From positions 62,001 to 126,000 of the forward strand of contig JADKCZ010000010.1 in the NCBI GenBank assembly GCA_016718565.1: a stretch of 64,000 bases of DNA. Direction: 5' to 3'. The stretch's first letter is position 1. Each line of letters starts with the position of its first letter. A program made the position numbers and the translations under genes. Positions 1 through 8,325 of this stretch are shown here, one piece after another. Below the pieces are notes generated by a model that ran no database searches, was not told the DNA's origin, and saw only the letters and a program-made list of their open reading frames with translations. This stretch comes from Anaeromyxobacter sp. (lineage in GTDB: Bacteria; Myxococcota; Myxococcia; Myxococcales; Anaeromyxobacteraceae).

Positions 1-1338
1 TTCCTCGACGCGGTGCTGATCGGCGAGGCCGAGGAGCTGATCGCGCCCTTCCTGGCCTGCCTGCGGGCCGCCGCCGGGGGCCCGCGCGCGGCGCTGCTCG
101 ACGCCCTGGCCCGGCTGCCGGGCGGCTACGTGCCGTCGCGCTACCGGGTGGACTACGCCGACACCCGCGCCCCGCAGGGCGGCTGGGTCACCCGCTTCGA
201 GCCGCTGGGCGGCGCCCCGGCGCGGGTGGCGCGCCGCTACGTGGCCGACCTCTCCACGGTGGCCACCTCCCGCGCGCTCGACACGCCCGACGCCCACTTC
301 GGCGACCTGTACCTCACCGAGCTGGCGCGCGGCTGCCTGTGGGGCTGCCGCTTCTGCGCCGCCGGGTTCGTGCAGCGCCCCTACCGCGAGGTGGACCTGG
401 CCACCCTGACCGCCGAGGCGGAGAAGGGGCTGGCGCGGGGGCAGCGGCTCGGCCTGGTGGGCCCGGACATCAGCGACCACTCGGGCCTGGACCAGCTCAC
501 CTGCTTCATCACCGCCCAGGGCGGCGCCTTCAGCCCCTCCAGCCTGCGGGTGGACGCCATCACGCCGGCGCTGGCCGGGCGGATGGCGGCCGGCGGGGAG
601 CGCTCCATCACGCTGGCGCCGGAGGCCGGCACCCCCCGGCTGCGCCAGGTCATCAACAAGGACTTCTCCGACGACCGGGTGGTGCAGGCGGCGGCCGACG
701 CGCTGGGGCAGGGGCTGCAGCACGTCAAGCTCTACTTCATGTGCGGCCTGCCCACCGAGACCGAGGCCGACATCGAGGGCATGGCCCGCCTCACCCTGCG
801 CGTGCGCGACGAGGTGCTGGCCCCCAAGGCCAAGGCCACCGGCCGCATGGGCCGCCTGACGCTCTCGGTGAACCCCTTCGTTCCCAAGCCCTGGACGCCG
901 TTCCAGTGGCTGGGCATGGAGGCGGAGGGCCGACTCAAGGAGAAGCGGCGCCACCTGGAGCGGATCGTCAAGCCGCGCGGGGTGGAGGTGGACTTCTACA
1001 GCCCGCGCGAGGCCGGGCTGCAGGCGGTGCTGGCCCGCGGCGACCGCCGGGCCGCCGACCTGCTCGAGCTGGCCCACCGCGAGACCGGCGGCGACCTCAG
1101 GCGCGCCCTGCCGCGCTGGCCGCACGATCCGGCCTTCTTCGCCCACCGCCGCGCCCCGCTCGAGGAGGTGCTGCCCTGGGACTTCCTCGACCACGGCCTG
1201 GAGAAGCGGTTCCTGGCGCGCGAGCTGGCCCGCGGCCTGGAGGCCAAGGTGACGCCGGCCTGCGCGGTCGAGACCTGCCGGGCCTGCGGGCTCAGCTGCG
1301 CCGACCACCCGGAGCTGCGGACGCCGGCCAGCGGGTGA
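1..1338 (+). CDS. Radical SAM protein, 5' truncated by window edge
   Basis: The open frame runs from the first base of the window, so the start lies upstream; a GTG at 13 is internal. The radical SAM signature CxxxCxxC has its cysteines encoded at 334, 346 and 355 (CLWGCRFC), the ligands of the 4Fe-4S cluster that cleaves S-adenosylmethionine. The opening residues (DAVLIGEAEELI) look like the end of the B12-binding-like domain that precedes the SAM domain in the large TIGR03960-type family. The C-terminus carries a second cysteine group (CAVETCRACGLSC), possibly an auxiliary cluster. Substrate unknown. It converges on the DNDCDG-repeat lipoprotein gene. Confidence 0.85.
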   Translation, partial: FLDAVLIGEAEELIAPFLACLRAAAGGPRAALLDALARLPGGYVPSRYRVDYADTRAPQGGWVTRFEPLGGAPARVARRYVADLSTVATSRALDTPDAHFGDLYLTELARGCLWGCRFCAAGFVQRPYREVDLATLTAEAEKGLARGQRLGLVGPDISDHSGLDQLTCFITAQGGAFSPSSLRVDAITPALAGRMAAGGERSITLAPEAGTPRLRQVINKDFSDDRVVQAAADALGQGLQHVKLYFMCGLPTETEADIEGMARLTLRVRDEVLAPKAKATGRMGRLTLSVNPFVPKPWTPFQWLGMEAEGRLKEKRRHLERIVKPRGVEVDFYSPREAGLQAVLARGDRRAADLLELAHRETGGDLRRALPRWPHDPAFFAHRRAPLEEVLPWDFLDHGLEKRFLARELARGLEAKVTPACAVETCRACGLSCADHPELRTPASG

Positions 1339-1385
1339 GCCCGCCGGGCCGGCCCTCGCGAGCGGCCAGCCCCCAGACACGACGA

Positions 1386-1418
1386 CGCCCGGCCGGCCTG
1401 GGGAGGCCGCGCCGGGCG
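1386..1418. terminator. Hairpin between convergent genes, possible bidirectional terminator
   Basis: CGCCCGGC at 1386-1393 pairs with GCCGGGCG at 1411-1418, and an inner GGCC/GGCC pair extends the stem. It sits between the stop of the radical SAM gene and the stop of the convergent lipoprotein gene. There is no clear T-run, so intrinsic termination is only inferred. Confidence 0.35.
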
Positions 1419-1476
1419 CCTGGTGCGCTGGCGGACGCCGGGGTGGGCCGCTGCCCCACCCGGCGCCGCGCTCGCG

Positions 1477-4400
1477 CTACGGGGTGACCGACTGCCCGCA
1501 GACCGGGATGTCGATCGACCGCTCGGTGGAGATGCTGCTGATGGTGTTGGTGGTCCTGAGCGTCGCCGTCATCCAGAGGCACAGCCCGCCGTCCGGGGCG
1601 GAGCCGCCGGTGACCGAGACGCTGCCGAACGACCCGTACTGGAAGCCGGTGGCGTCGGACCGGCGGACGCACTGGTTCCAGTTGCAGCTGCTGGCGCAGG
1701 TGCCCGGGTTCTGCCCGTCGCAGTAGAGCTGGCGGAACAGCATGCCCAGGTCGTCGGTGGTGGTGGGGGCGTTCTCCAGGGTGAACGTCAGCTTGGCCCC
1801 GCCCGGCTTGGAGACCCCGTAGGTGGTCTTGTAGTTCGGGAGGTTGAAGTTGAGGTCGGTCATGTAGACCCCCAGGCCCTGGCTGGTGGCCGGGGTGCCG
1901 GGCGGCGGCGTGGTGGTGGAGGCCAGCACGAAGAAGCTGGCCGGGTCGGACGGGGCCGGCGTGAACGGGAACGGGAAGGCGTTGAAGAAGCGCGAGGCGG
2001 CCCACTGGGGGCCGGCGCCGCGCGCCTCCACGTAGCCGGTGTAGAGCAGCCGGGTCTCCGCCCAGATGGTGGTGGACCTGTCCCAGGTGGCGTTCGGGCC
2101 GTTCCAGACGCCGTTGTTGTTGGCGTCGAAGTAGGGCTCGTCGAACTCGCCGCCGCTGGAGGTGCTGTCGCGCACCCCGTTGTCGTTCAGGTCCACGAAG
2201 GGCTCGCCGAGGTCCACGAACCGCTCGCCCAGGGCGCAGCCGGCCGAGCCGGGCGCGTCGTAGAGGCCGTTGGCCGGGCAGCCGTTGGAGGCGTCGAAGA
2301 AGCCCTCCTCGCCCTGGGCCACCGCGATGACCGTCACCAGGCCGTCGCGCGGGTTGTGGATCAGCGTGCCGCCCGGAGGCGCGCAGCCGTCCCAGTCATG
2401 GGCGAACGAGAACTCGCCCGGCTGCGGCGCCACGTCCACCGGCAGCTTGGCGCCGCTGGCCGAGTAGATGCCGGTGGTGGTGCCCAGGCTGGCCTGCTGG
2501 GCGGGGGTCTTGGTCGGGTCGTAGGCCGGCGTGGTGGCCGAGGCGCCCATGGCGCCGGCCTCGGCGAAGAACTGCACCAGCGAGGGGACGCCCAGCTTGT
2601 TCTTGTACCGGTCGTTGACCACCACCCGGCAGGCCACCGTGGCGTCGGCGCCGAAGTAGTTGGAGTTGGTGCAGTCGGTGGCGATGAGGGCCGGGATGTT
2701 CTGCGGCGAGCAGGTGATGGTGATCTCGTTGCCGTTGGCCCTGGCGCCCACGATGGCGATGTTGCCGGCCGAGACGGTCTTCAGGCCGGTGCCGCCGGCG
2801 CTGGCCCTGGCGCTCACCGAGAGCGTGCCGGCCACCGAGCCGGAGCGCAGCAGGACCCGCACCCGGCCGGTGGCGTCGGTGACGCCGTGGGTGGTGCAGA
2901 GCACCTGGCTGCAGCTCACCGGCACGCCGGTGACCTCGATGAAGGAGCCGCCGGCCGGGGCGTGCTGGAAGTCCACCCGCAGGCCGGCCGGGTAGGGCTG
3001 CCCGGTGGCGTCGGCCAGCAGGAAGGTCAGCTCGTTGAGCTCCTGGTAGCCGGAGTCACGGGCGCCCATGACCACGAAGTCCTGGGAGGCCAGCGTGATG
3101 GAGGAGAGGGCCGGCAGCACGATGGGCAGGGTCTGCACCACCGGGCCGCTGGTGGCCGCGTAGGTGGCGGTGACCACCGCCGTCTGGGCCACCGTGGAGG
3201 GGGTGAAGGTGACCGCGGCGCGCCCGTCGGCGCCGGTGGTGACCGAGGCCGCCGAGAGGGTGCCGCCGGTGGCCGAGAGGGCCACGCTGGCGCCCACCAC
3301 CGGCGTCAGGCTGGTGGTGGCGTTCTGCAGGAAGACGGTCACCGTGGTGGTCACCGGCGCGGACGGGGCCGGCGAGGGGCCGGAGCCGTCGGCCGGCAGG
3401 CGGAGCGCGCCCGCCGAGAGCGCCAGCACGAAGGAGCTGCCGTCCTTGCAGACGTAGCTCAGGGAGGCGGCGGTGGGGTGCAGGCACTTGTAGACGGTCG
3501 AGCCCGGCTGGCAGTCGCGGTCGGCGCAGTCGGCGTCGCCGCAGTCCACCCGGCCGTCGCAGTCGTTGTCGGTGCCGTCGTCGCAGGTGGTCTCGGTGGC
3601 CTGGCCGCCGGGGCAGCCGCAGCCGGTGGCCGAGACCGTCAGGCAGGTGGTGCCCACGTTCGGGCCCGAGGAGGGGAGGCAGGCCGCCCCGGCGCAGTCC
3701 GGGTCGAGGCAGTCGGCGGTGCCGTCGCAGTCGTTGTCCAGGCCGTCGGTGCAGGTGGTCTCGGCCGCCTGGCCGCCGGGGCAGACGCACTGGCCGAAGA
3801 CGTCGCACTTGCCGCCGAAGGCGATGGCGGCGCTGCGGCAGGCGTTGGCCAGGGTGCCGGGGGTGGTGGGCTGGCAGCTGGGATCGGCGCAGTCCACCAG
3901 GCCGTCGCAGTCGTTGTCGAAGCCGTCGGCGCAGAGCGCCTCGCTGCCCTGCGGCACGCCGCCGTTGCCGGCGCAGGCGCAGGTGCCGCCGCCCACCGCG
4001 TTGCACACCAGGCCGTTGGGGCCGCAGGTCCGGCCGGGGGTGCTGCCGGCCGGCTGGCACTGCGTGTCGGCGCAGTCCACCTTGCCGTCGCAGTCGTTGT
4101 CGGCGTGATCGTCGCAGGCCACCTCGGTGCCGGAGGTGTCGGGGCAGCGGCACAGCAGGGCGGGCGTGCAGGTCTTGCCGGTGGCGTCGCAGGCGAGCGC
4201 CAGCGAGGCGCAGGTGGCGTCCTGGCAGTCGGCCCGGCCGTCGCAGTCGTTGTCGAAGCCGTCGGCGCACTTGGTCTCGGCGCCGGTCGCCTGGGCGTTG
4301 ATGGGGTCGCCGGCCGGGGCGCAGATGGTGCAGGTGGAGACGCCGCCCACCGCCGGGGCGCAGCGGTTGCCGCGGGCGTCGCAGGTCTGGCCCAGGGCGC

Positions 4401-7293
4401 TGCCCACCGGCTGGCAGTTCTCGTCGAGGCAGTCGATCCGGCCGTCGCAGTCGTTGTCGCGGCCGTCGCCGCACAGGGCGCCGGTCTCGGCCACCGCGGT
4501 GCAGGCGCACACCTTCAGGGTGGGGCTGCAGAAGCCGGTGGTGAAGCCGCCGCCGCTCACCGGGAACGGGCAGGCGGCGCTGGCGCAGGTGGTGTCGGCG
4601 CAGTCGGCCAGGCCGTCGCAGTCGTTGTCGAAGCCGTCGGCGCAGAGCGCCTCGGCGGCCTGGGGCACGCCGCCGTTGCCCGAGCAGGCGCAGGCGGCGG
4701 CGGCGGTGCAGGCGCGGCCGTTCAGGCCGCAGGCCCGGCCCGGCGCGGCGCCGGCCGGCTGGCAGCTCGGGTCGGCGCAGTCCGCCAGGCCGTCGCAGTC
4801 GTTGTCCCGGTTGTCGCCGCAGCTCAGCTCCACCGGCTCGGAGGCGCCGCCGGCCCCGCAGACGCAGGTGGCCCCGCTGCAGACCTCGCCGTTGCCGCCG
4901 CAGCTGCGGGCGGCGCAGCCCGTGTCGGCGCAGTCGGCCAGGCCGTCGCAGTCGTTGTCGAAGCCGTCGCCGCAGGAGGTCTCGGCCGCCTCGGCAACGC
5001 CGCCGTTGCCCGAGCAGACCGTGCAGGTGGCCGCGCCGCTGGCCGGGCTGGTGCACCGCATGCCGAAGGCGTTGCAGGCCTGGCCGCGGCAGGTGGCGTC
5101 GGCGCAGTCCACCGCGCCGTCGCAGTCGTTGTCGGCGGCGTCGGCGCAGGTGGCCTCCACGGCCTCGGCCGCGCCGCCGTTGCCGCTGCAGCGGGTGCAG
5201 GTGAACTGGGAGGGGTCGCAGGTGAAGCCGTTGGGGGCGCAGGCGAAGGTGGAGGCGGCGCAGTCCGGGTCGGCGCAGTCGGAGACGCCGTCGCAGTCGT
5301 TGTCGCGGCCGTCGCTGCAGACCGACTCCTGGCCGGGGTACTGCACCGGGGCGCCGCCGCCGGGGGTGCAGACGGTGCAGCCGGGGGTGGGCGCCAGCGG
5401 CGAGGAGCAGGTCAGGTGCCGCAGGGCGTCGCAGCTCTGGCCGCCCGCGCCCAGGTCCTGGCAGTTGGTGTCCTCGCAGTCGATGCGGCCGTCGCAGTCG
5501 TCGTCCAGCCCGTTGCCGCACAGGGCGGCCGTCTCGGCCACCGGGGTGCAGACGCAGGCCCGGGCGGCGGTGCACTTGCCGGTGGTGCTGCCGCCGCCGA
5601 TGGCCGCCGCGCCCAGGCAGGTGCGGTTGACGCAGTCGGTGTCGTTGCAGTCCGCGGTGCCGTCGCAGTCGTTGTCACGCCCGTCGCCGCAGGTGCCCTC
5701 GGCCACCTCGGCGGCGATGGCGGGCGCGCCGGGCGGGGTGCAGACCGAGCAGGTGTTGCTCACGCCGGCCAGGCTGGTGCAGGTGCGGCCGGCGGCGTTG
5801 CAGGCGCGCGCGCCGCAGTCCGGGTCGGCGCAGTCCACCAGGCCGTCGCAGTCGTTGTCCCGGGTGTCGCCGCAGGACTGCTCGACCGGCTCGGGGGTGC
5901 CGCCGTTGCCGGTGCAGGCGCACTGGGCCAGCCCGTCGCAGCGCAGCACGTTGGTGGCCGTGCCGGAGCACTGCACGCCGTAGCTGGTGCCCGGGGTGGG
6001 GCCGCAGTTGGAGTCGTTGCAGTCGGCCACGCCGTCGCAGTCGTTGTCCCGGCCGTCGCTGCAGGTGGTCTCGGCGCCCTGCTGGGGCGCGCCGCCGTTG
6101 CCGGAGCAGGTGCAGGTGCCGACCTGGGTGGCCGAGCAGGTGGAGCCGAAGGCGGTGCAGGCGCGGGTGGCGCAGTCGGTGTCGGCGCAGTCGATCTTGC
6201 CGTCGCAGTCGTTGTCCTGGCCGTCGCCGCAGGTCAGCTCGCGGGCGGCCTCCGGGCCCTGGCAGACGCACTGGTTGGTGGCGGCGCTGCAGGTCTTGAA
6301 GGTGACGGAGCAGACCGCCTGGGCCGCGGCGCAGTCGGTGTCGGCGCAGTCCCTCAGGCCGTCGCAGTCGTTGTCGTTGCCGTCGGCGCAGTCGGCCTCG
6401 GCCCCCTGGGCGGCGCCGCCGTTGCCGGTGCAGGTGGTGCAGGTCGAGACGCCGGCCACCGCCGCCGAGCAGGTGTGGCCCAGCGTGTCGCAGGCCTGGC
6501 CGCCGGCGCCGAGGTCCTGGCAGTTCGGGTCCTCGCAGTCGATGAGGCCGTCGCAGTCGTCGTCGAGGCCGTTGCCGCAGCGCGCCCCGGTCTCGGCCAC
6601 GGCGGTGCAGGTGCAGGCCTGGGTGGTGGCGCTGCAGGTGCCGGTGGTGAGGCCGCCGGTGGTGGAGGGGGCGGTCAGGCAGACGTCCCCGGCGCAGTCG
6701 GGGTCGGCGCAGTCGGACACGCCGTCGCAGTCGTTGTCGAAGCCGTCGCCGCAGCTCACCTCGGCCACCTCGGGCGCGCCGCCGTTGCCCAGGCAGGTGG
6801 CGCAGGCGCCGGCCCCGCACTGCTTGCCGCCGGCGCTGCAGACCGTGCCGGTGGGGCAGGAGGCCTGCTCGGCGCAGTCGGTCTGGCCGTTGCCGTTGTT
6901 GTCGAGCTGGTCGTCGCAGATCTCGACGGGCACGAAGGTGATCGAGACCCGGGCGCTGGCCAGGGCGGCGTCGGAGACGTTGACCAGGAAGGTGCCGGCG
7001 CAGCCGGCCGTGACCCGGGAGTCGCAGGCCCGCAGGGTGGCCACCATGGGGGCGGCCTGGAAGGTGACGGAGCCCTGGCCGTTCTCGAAGGTGCCGCGCG
7101 GGCTCTGGACGACCACCGGGAACCGGGCGTCGCCGGTCACCGTGATGCTGGTGGTGGCGGTGCCGTTGGCCAGCACCGAGGGCGAGCCGGCCGTGACCGC
7201 CAGGGGAAGCCCGCCGGTGGTCCCTCCGCCGCCACCACCGCAGGCGGCCAGCAGGGACAGCGCGGCGACGGCACAGCTGATGCGGTGGTTCAT
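1477..7293 (-). CDS. Large lipoprotein with 20 MopE-type DNDCDG repeats and Ig-like domains
   Basis: 1938 residues. The start is the ATG at 7293, which has a GGGGGAG ribosome site and begins a lipoprotein signal peptide with lipobox LLAAC (Cys18). A longer frame reaching 7368 would start upstream of the likely promoter and is rejected. Residues about 130-1260 hold 19 clear repeats of the form CxDGxDNDCDGxxDCxDxxC plus one degenerate first copy, the putative metal-binding motif seen in MopE-like surface proteins. About 1300-1660 looks like two or three bacterial Ig-like (Big) domains. The rest is unassigned. Repeats are separated by cysteine-rich spacers. Probable role: exported surface or adhesion protein binding calcium or another metal through the Asp-rich loops; this is inference from the family. 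Confidence 0.85.
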   Translation of the reverse strand: MNHRISCAVAALSLLAACGGGGGGTTGGLPLAVTAGSPSVLANGTATTSITVTGDARFPVVVQSPRGTFENGQGSVTFQAAPMVATLRACDSRVTAGCAGTFLVNVSDAALASARVSITFVPVEICDDQLDNNGNGQTDCAEQASCPTGTVCSAGGKQCGAGACATCLGNGGAPEVAEVSCGDGFDNDCDGVSDCADPDCAGDVCLTAPSTTGGLTTGTCSATTQACTCTAVAETGARCGNGLDDDCDGLIDCEDPNCQDLGAGGQACDTLGHTCSAAVAGVSTCTTCTGNGGAAQGAEADCADGNDNDCDGLRDCADTDCAAAQAVCSVTFKTCSAATNQCVCQGPEAARELTCGDGQDNDCDGKIDCADTDCATRACTAFGSTCSATQVGTCTCSGNGGAPQQGAETTCSDGRDNDCDGVADCNDSNCGPTPGTSYGVQCSGTATNVLRCDGLAQCACTGNGGTPEPVEQSCGDTRDNDCDGLVDCADPDCGARACNAAGRTCTSLAGVSNTCSVCTPPGAPAIAAEVAEGTCGDGRDNDCDGTADCNDTDCVNRTCLGAAAIGGGSTTGKCTAARACVCTPVAETAALCGNGLDDDCDGRIDCEDTNCQDLGAGGQSCDALRHLTCSSPLAPTPGCTVCTPGGGAPVQYPGQESVCSDGRDNDCDGVSDCADPDCAASTFACAPNGFTCDPSQFTCTRCSGNGGAAEAVEATCADAADNDCDGAVDCADATCRGQACNAFGMRCTSPASGAATCTVCSGNGGVAEAAETSCGDGFDNDCDGLADCADTGCAARSCGGNGEVCSGATCVCGAGGASEPVELSCGDNRDNDCDGLADCADPSCQPAGAAPGRACGLNGRACTAAAACACSGNGGVPQAAEALCADGFDNDCDGLADCADTTCASAACPFPVSGGGFTTGFCSPTLKVCACTAVAETGALCGDGRDNDCDGRIDCLDENCQPVGSALGQTCDARGNRCAPAVGGVSTCTICAPAGDPINAQATGAETKCADGFDNDCDGRADCQDATCASLALACDATGKTCTPALLCRCPDTSGTEVACDDHADNDCDGKVDCADTQCQPAGSTPGRTCGPNGLVCNAVGGGTCACAGNGGVPQGSEALCADGFDNDCDGLVDCADPSCQPTTPGTLANACRSAAIAFGGKCDVFGQCVCPGGQAAETTCTDGLDNDCDGTADCLDPDCAGAACLPSSGPNVGTTCLTVSATGCGCPGGQATETTCDDGTDNDCDGRVDCGDADCADRDCQPGSTVYKCLHPTAASLSYVCKDGSSFVLALSAGALRLPADGSGPSPAPSAPVTTTVTVFLQNATTSLTPVVGASVALSATGGTLSAASVTTGADGRAAVTFTPSTVAQTAVVTATYAATSGPVVQTLPIVLPALSSITLASQDFVVMGARDSGYQELNELTFLLADATGQPYPAGLRVDFQHAPAGGSFIEVTGVPVSCSQVLCTTHGVTDATGRVRVLLRSGSVAGTLSVSARASAGGTGLKTVSAGNIAIVGARANGNEITITCSPQNIPALIATDCTNSNYFGADATVACRVVVNDRYKNKLGVPSLVQFFAEAGAMGASATTPAYDPTKTPAQQASLGTTTGIYSASGAKLPVDVAPQPGEFSFAHDWDGCAPPGGTLIHNPRDGLVTVIAVAQGEEGFFDASNGCPANGLYDAPGSAGCALGERFVDLGEPFVDLNDNGVRDSTSSGGEFDEPYFDANNNGVWNGPNATWDRSTTIWAETRLLYTGYVEARGAGPQWAASRFFNAFPFPFTPAPSDPASFFVLASTTTPPPGTPATSQGLGVYMTDLNFNLPNYKTTYGVSKPGGAKLTFTLENAPTTTDDLGMLFRQLYCDGQNPGTCASSCNWNQCVRRSDATGFQYGSFGSVSVTGGSAPDGGLCLWMTATLRTTNTISSISTERSIDIPVCGQSVTP

Positions 7294-7320
7294 GGTGTGC
7301 TCCCCCAGTCCAAGAGTCGC

Positions 7321-7350
7321 AGTATCGGAGGTGCCCGAATGGGGTGTCAA
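7321..7350 (-). promoter_or_regulatory. Sigma70-type promoter of the DNDCDG-repeat lipoprotein
   Basis: On the minus strand a perfect TTGACA (7350-7345) is followed after 18 bases by GATACT (7326-7321), about 28 bases upstream of the ATG at 7293. Its position supports that ATG as the start. Confidence 0.5.
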
Positions 7351-7407
7351 GGAACCAGATGACCACATGGTTGGCTCCCGGTCGGGTTGCGAGTAAACGA
7401 GGACTCA

Positions 7408-7887
7408 GTGAACGATCTCGACGCCATGGCCGAAGCGCTGGCGCTGGCCCGCCTGGCCGGGGCGGCCGGCGAGGTGCCGGTGGGGGCGGTGGCGGTCCAC
7501 CAGGGCCAGGTGGTGGGCCGCGGCCGCAACCGGCGCGAGGCGGGCCGCGATCCCACCGCCCACGCCGAGCTCGAGGCCATCCAGGAGGCGGCGCGCACGC
7601 TGGGCCGGTGGCGCCTCACCGGGGTGACGCTCTACGTGACCCTGGAGCCCTGCGCCATGTGCGCCGGGGCCCTGGTGCTGGCCCGCATCGACCGGCTGGT
7701 CCTGGGCGCCGCCGATCCCAAGGCGGGCGCGGTGGGGTCGCTCCTGGACCTGTCGGCGGACCCCAGGCTCAACCACCGCTACCCGGTGGCGCGCGGCGTC
7801 CTCGGCGAGGCGTGCGGCGAGCTGCTGCGCGCCTTCTTCCGCGCCCGCCGCGCCCGCGGGGCCGCCGAGGGCCCGCCGGACGCGTGA
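7408..7887 (+). CDS. tadA: tRNA-adenosine(34) deaminase TadA
   Basis: Converts A34 to inosine in the tRNA-Arg(ACG) anticodon in the cytoplasm, allowing wobble decoding. The zinc site is seen as HAE (in PTAHAELEAI) and PCAMC (in LEPCAMCAGA), the standard cytidine-deaminase-fold ligands with the catalytic Glu. About 159 residues, normal for the family. I chose the GTG at 7408 because GAGGA lies just upstream and MNDLDAMAEAL is a typical beginning; a TTG at 7387 in the same frame is an alternative. It is followed by two tRNA genes, SRP RNA and dnaX, an arrangement common in bacteria. Confidence 0.93.
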   Translation: MNDLDAMAEALALARLAGAAGEVPVGAVAVHQGQVVGRGRNRREAGRDPTAHAELEAIQEAARTLGRWRLTGVTLYVTLEPCAMCAGALVLARIDRLVLGAADPKAGAVGSLLDLSADPRLNHRYPVARGVLGEACGELLRAFFRARRARGAAEGPPDA

Positions 7888-7914
7888 CTGCGCGAGATTC
7901 CCCGGGGATCCTGC

Positions 7915-7943
7915 TTGGCAAGACCCGGGAGGATCAGGTAAAC
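7915..7943 (+). promoter_or_regulatory. Promoter candidate for the two tRNA-Ser genes
   Basis: TTGGCA at 7915-7920, 17-base spacer, GTAAAC at 7938-7943. The predicted start point falls just before the first tRNA at 7952. Confidence 0.35.
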
Positions 7944-7951
7944 CCCCGCGC

Positions 7952-8039
7952 GGAGAGCTGGCCGAGTTGGTCGAAGGCGCCTGACTCGAAATCAGGTGTA
8001 CCGGTAACGGTACCGTGGGTTCGAATCCCTCGCTCTCCG
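7952..8039 (+). tRNA. tRNA-Ser(CGA)
   Basis: Acceptor GGAGAGC (7952-7958) pairs with GCTCTCC (8032-8038), discriminator G at 8039. The anticodon arm CCTGA/TCAGG presents CGA at 7987-7989, reading UCG. A long variable arm typical of serine tRNAs (GTACCG/CGGTAC) and the T-loop GGTTCGAATCC are present. No CCA is encoded. Confidence 0.96.
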
Positions 8040-8051
8040 CTTTCAGACCTT

Positions 8052-8141
8052 GGAGAGGTGTTCGAGCGGTTGAAGAAGCACGACTGGAAATCGTGTGTAC
8101 CGGAAACGGTACCGTGGGTTCAAATCCCACCCTCTCCGCCA
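8052..8141 (+). tRNA. tRNA-Ser(GGA), CCA encoded
   Basis: Acceptor GGAGAGG (8052-8058) pairs with CCTCTCC (8131-8137), discriminator G, then CCA at 8139-8141. The anticodon GGA at 8086-8088, in a CACGA/TCGTG stem, reads UCC and UCU. The variable arm is nearly identical to that of the preceding tRNA-Ser, suggesting a tandem duplication followed by anticodon divergence. Confidence 0.96.
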
Positions 8142-8167
8142 GCGTCCGGCCGCCTCTGGCCGGTGTA

Positions 8168-8276
8168 GAGCCGGCCCAGAATCCTCGGGCGACGTGGGAC
8201 CCTTCGAACCCCGCCAGGCCCGGAAGGGAGCAACGGTAGGAGGACCTCCGTGCGCCCGGGGATTGTGGGCCGGCTC
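8168..8276 (+). ncRNA. ffs: Signal recognition particle RNA (4.5S type)
   Basis: RNA scaffold that binds Ffh for co-translational targeting to the membrane. The conserved tip is present: GCCAGGCCCGGAAGGGAGCA with the GGAA tetraloop, around 8213-8232. The ends pair over 11 bases: GAGCCGGCCCA (8168-8178) with TGGGCCGGCTC (8266-8276), followed by GTTTT. The length of about 109 nt fits the small bacterial form without an Alu domain. It lies between tRNA-Ser(GGA) and dnaX, the usual place. Confidence 0.92.
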
Positions 8277-8325
8277 GTTTTGCTTTCGCGTGGTCTGCTG
8301 CTAAGCCATCTCCCCGGAATCCCCG

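Noticed and set aside
1423..7362. Open frame of 1979 codons on the plus strand
   Set aside because: It is the antisense shadow of the DNDCDG-repeat gene; the protein is Gly/Ala/Val repeat without start site or domain, while the minus strand has promoter, ribosome site, signal peptide and known motifs.
7294..7368. Longer N-terminus for the repeat lipoprotein, starting at 7368
   Set aside because: It would begin upstream of the TTGACA/GATACT promoter and would bury the lipoprotein signal peptide 25 residues in.
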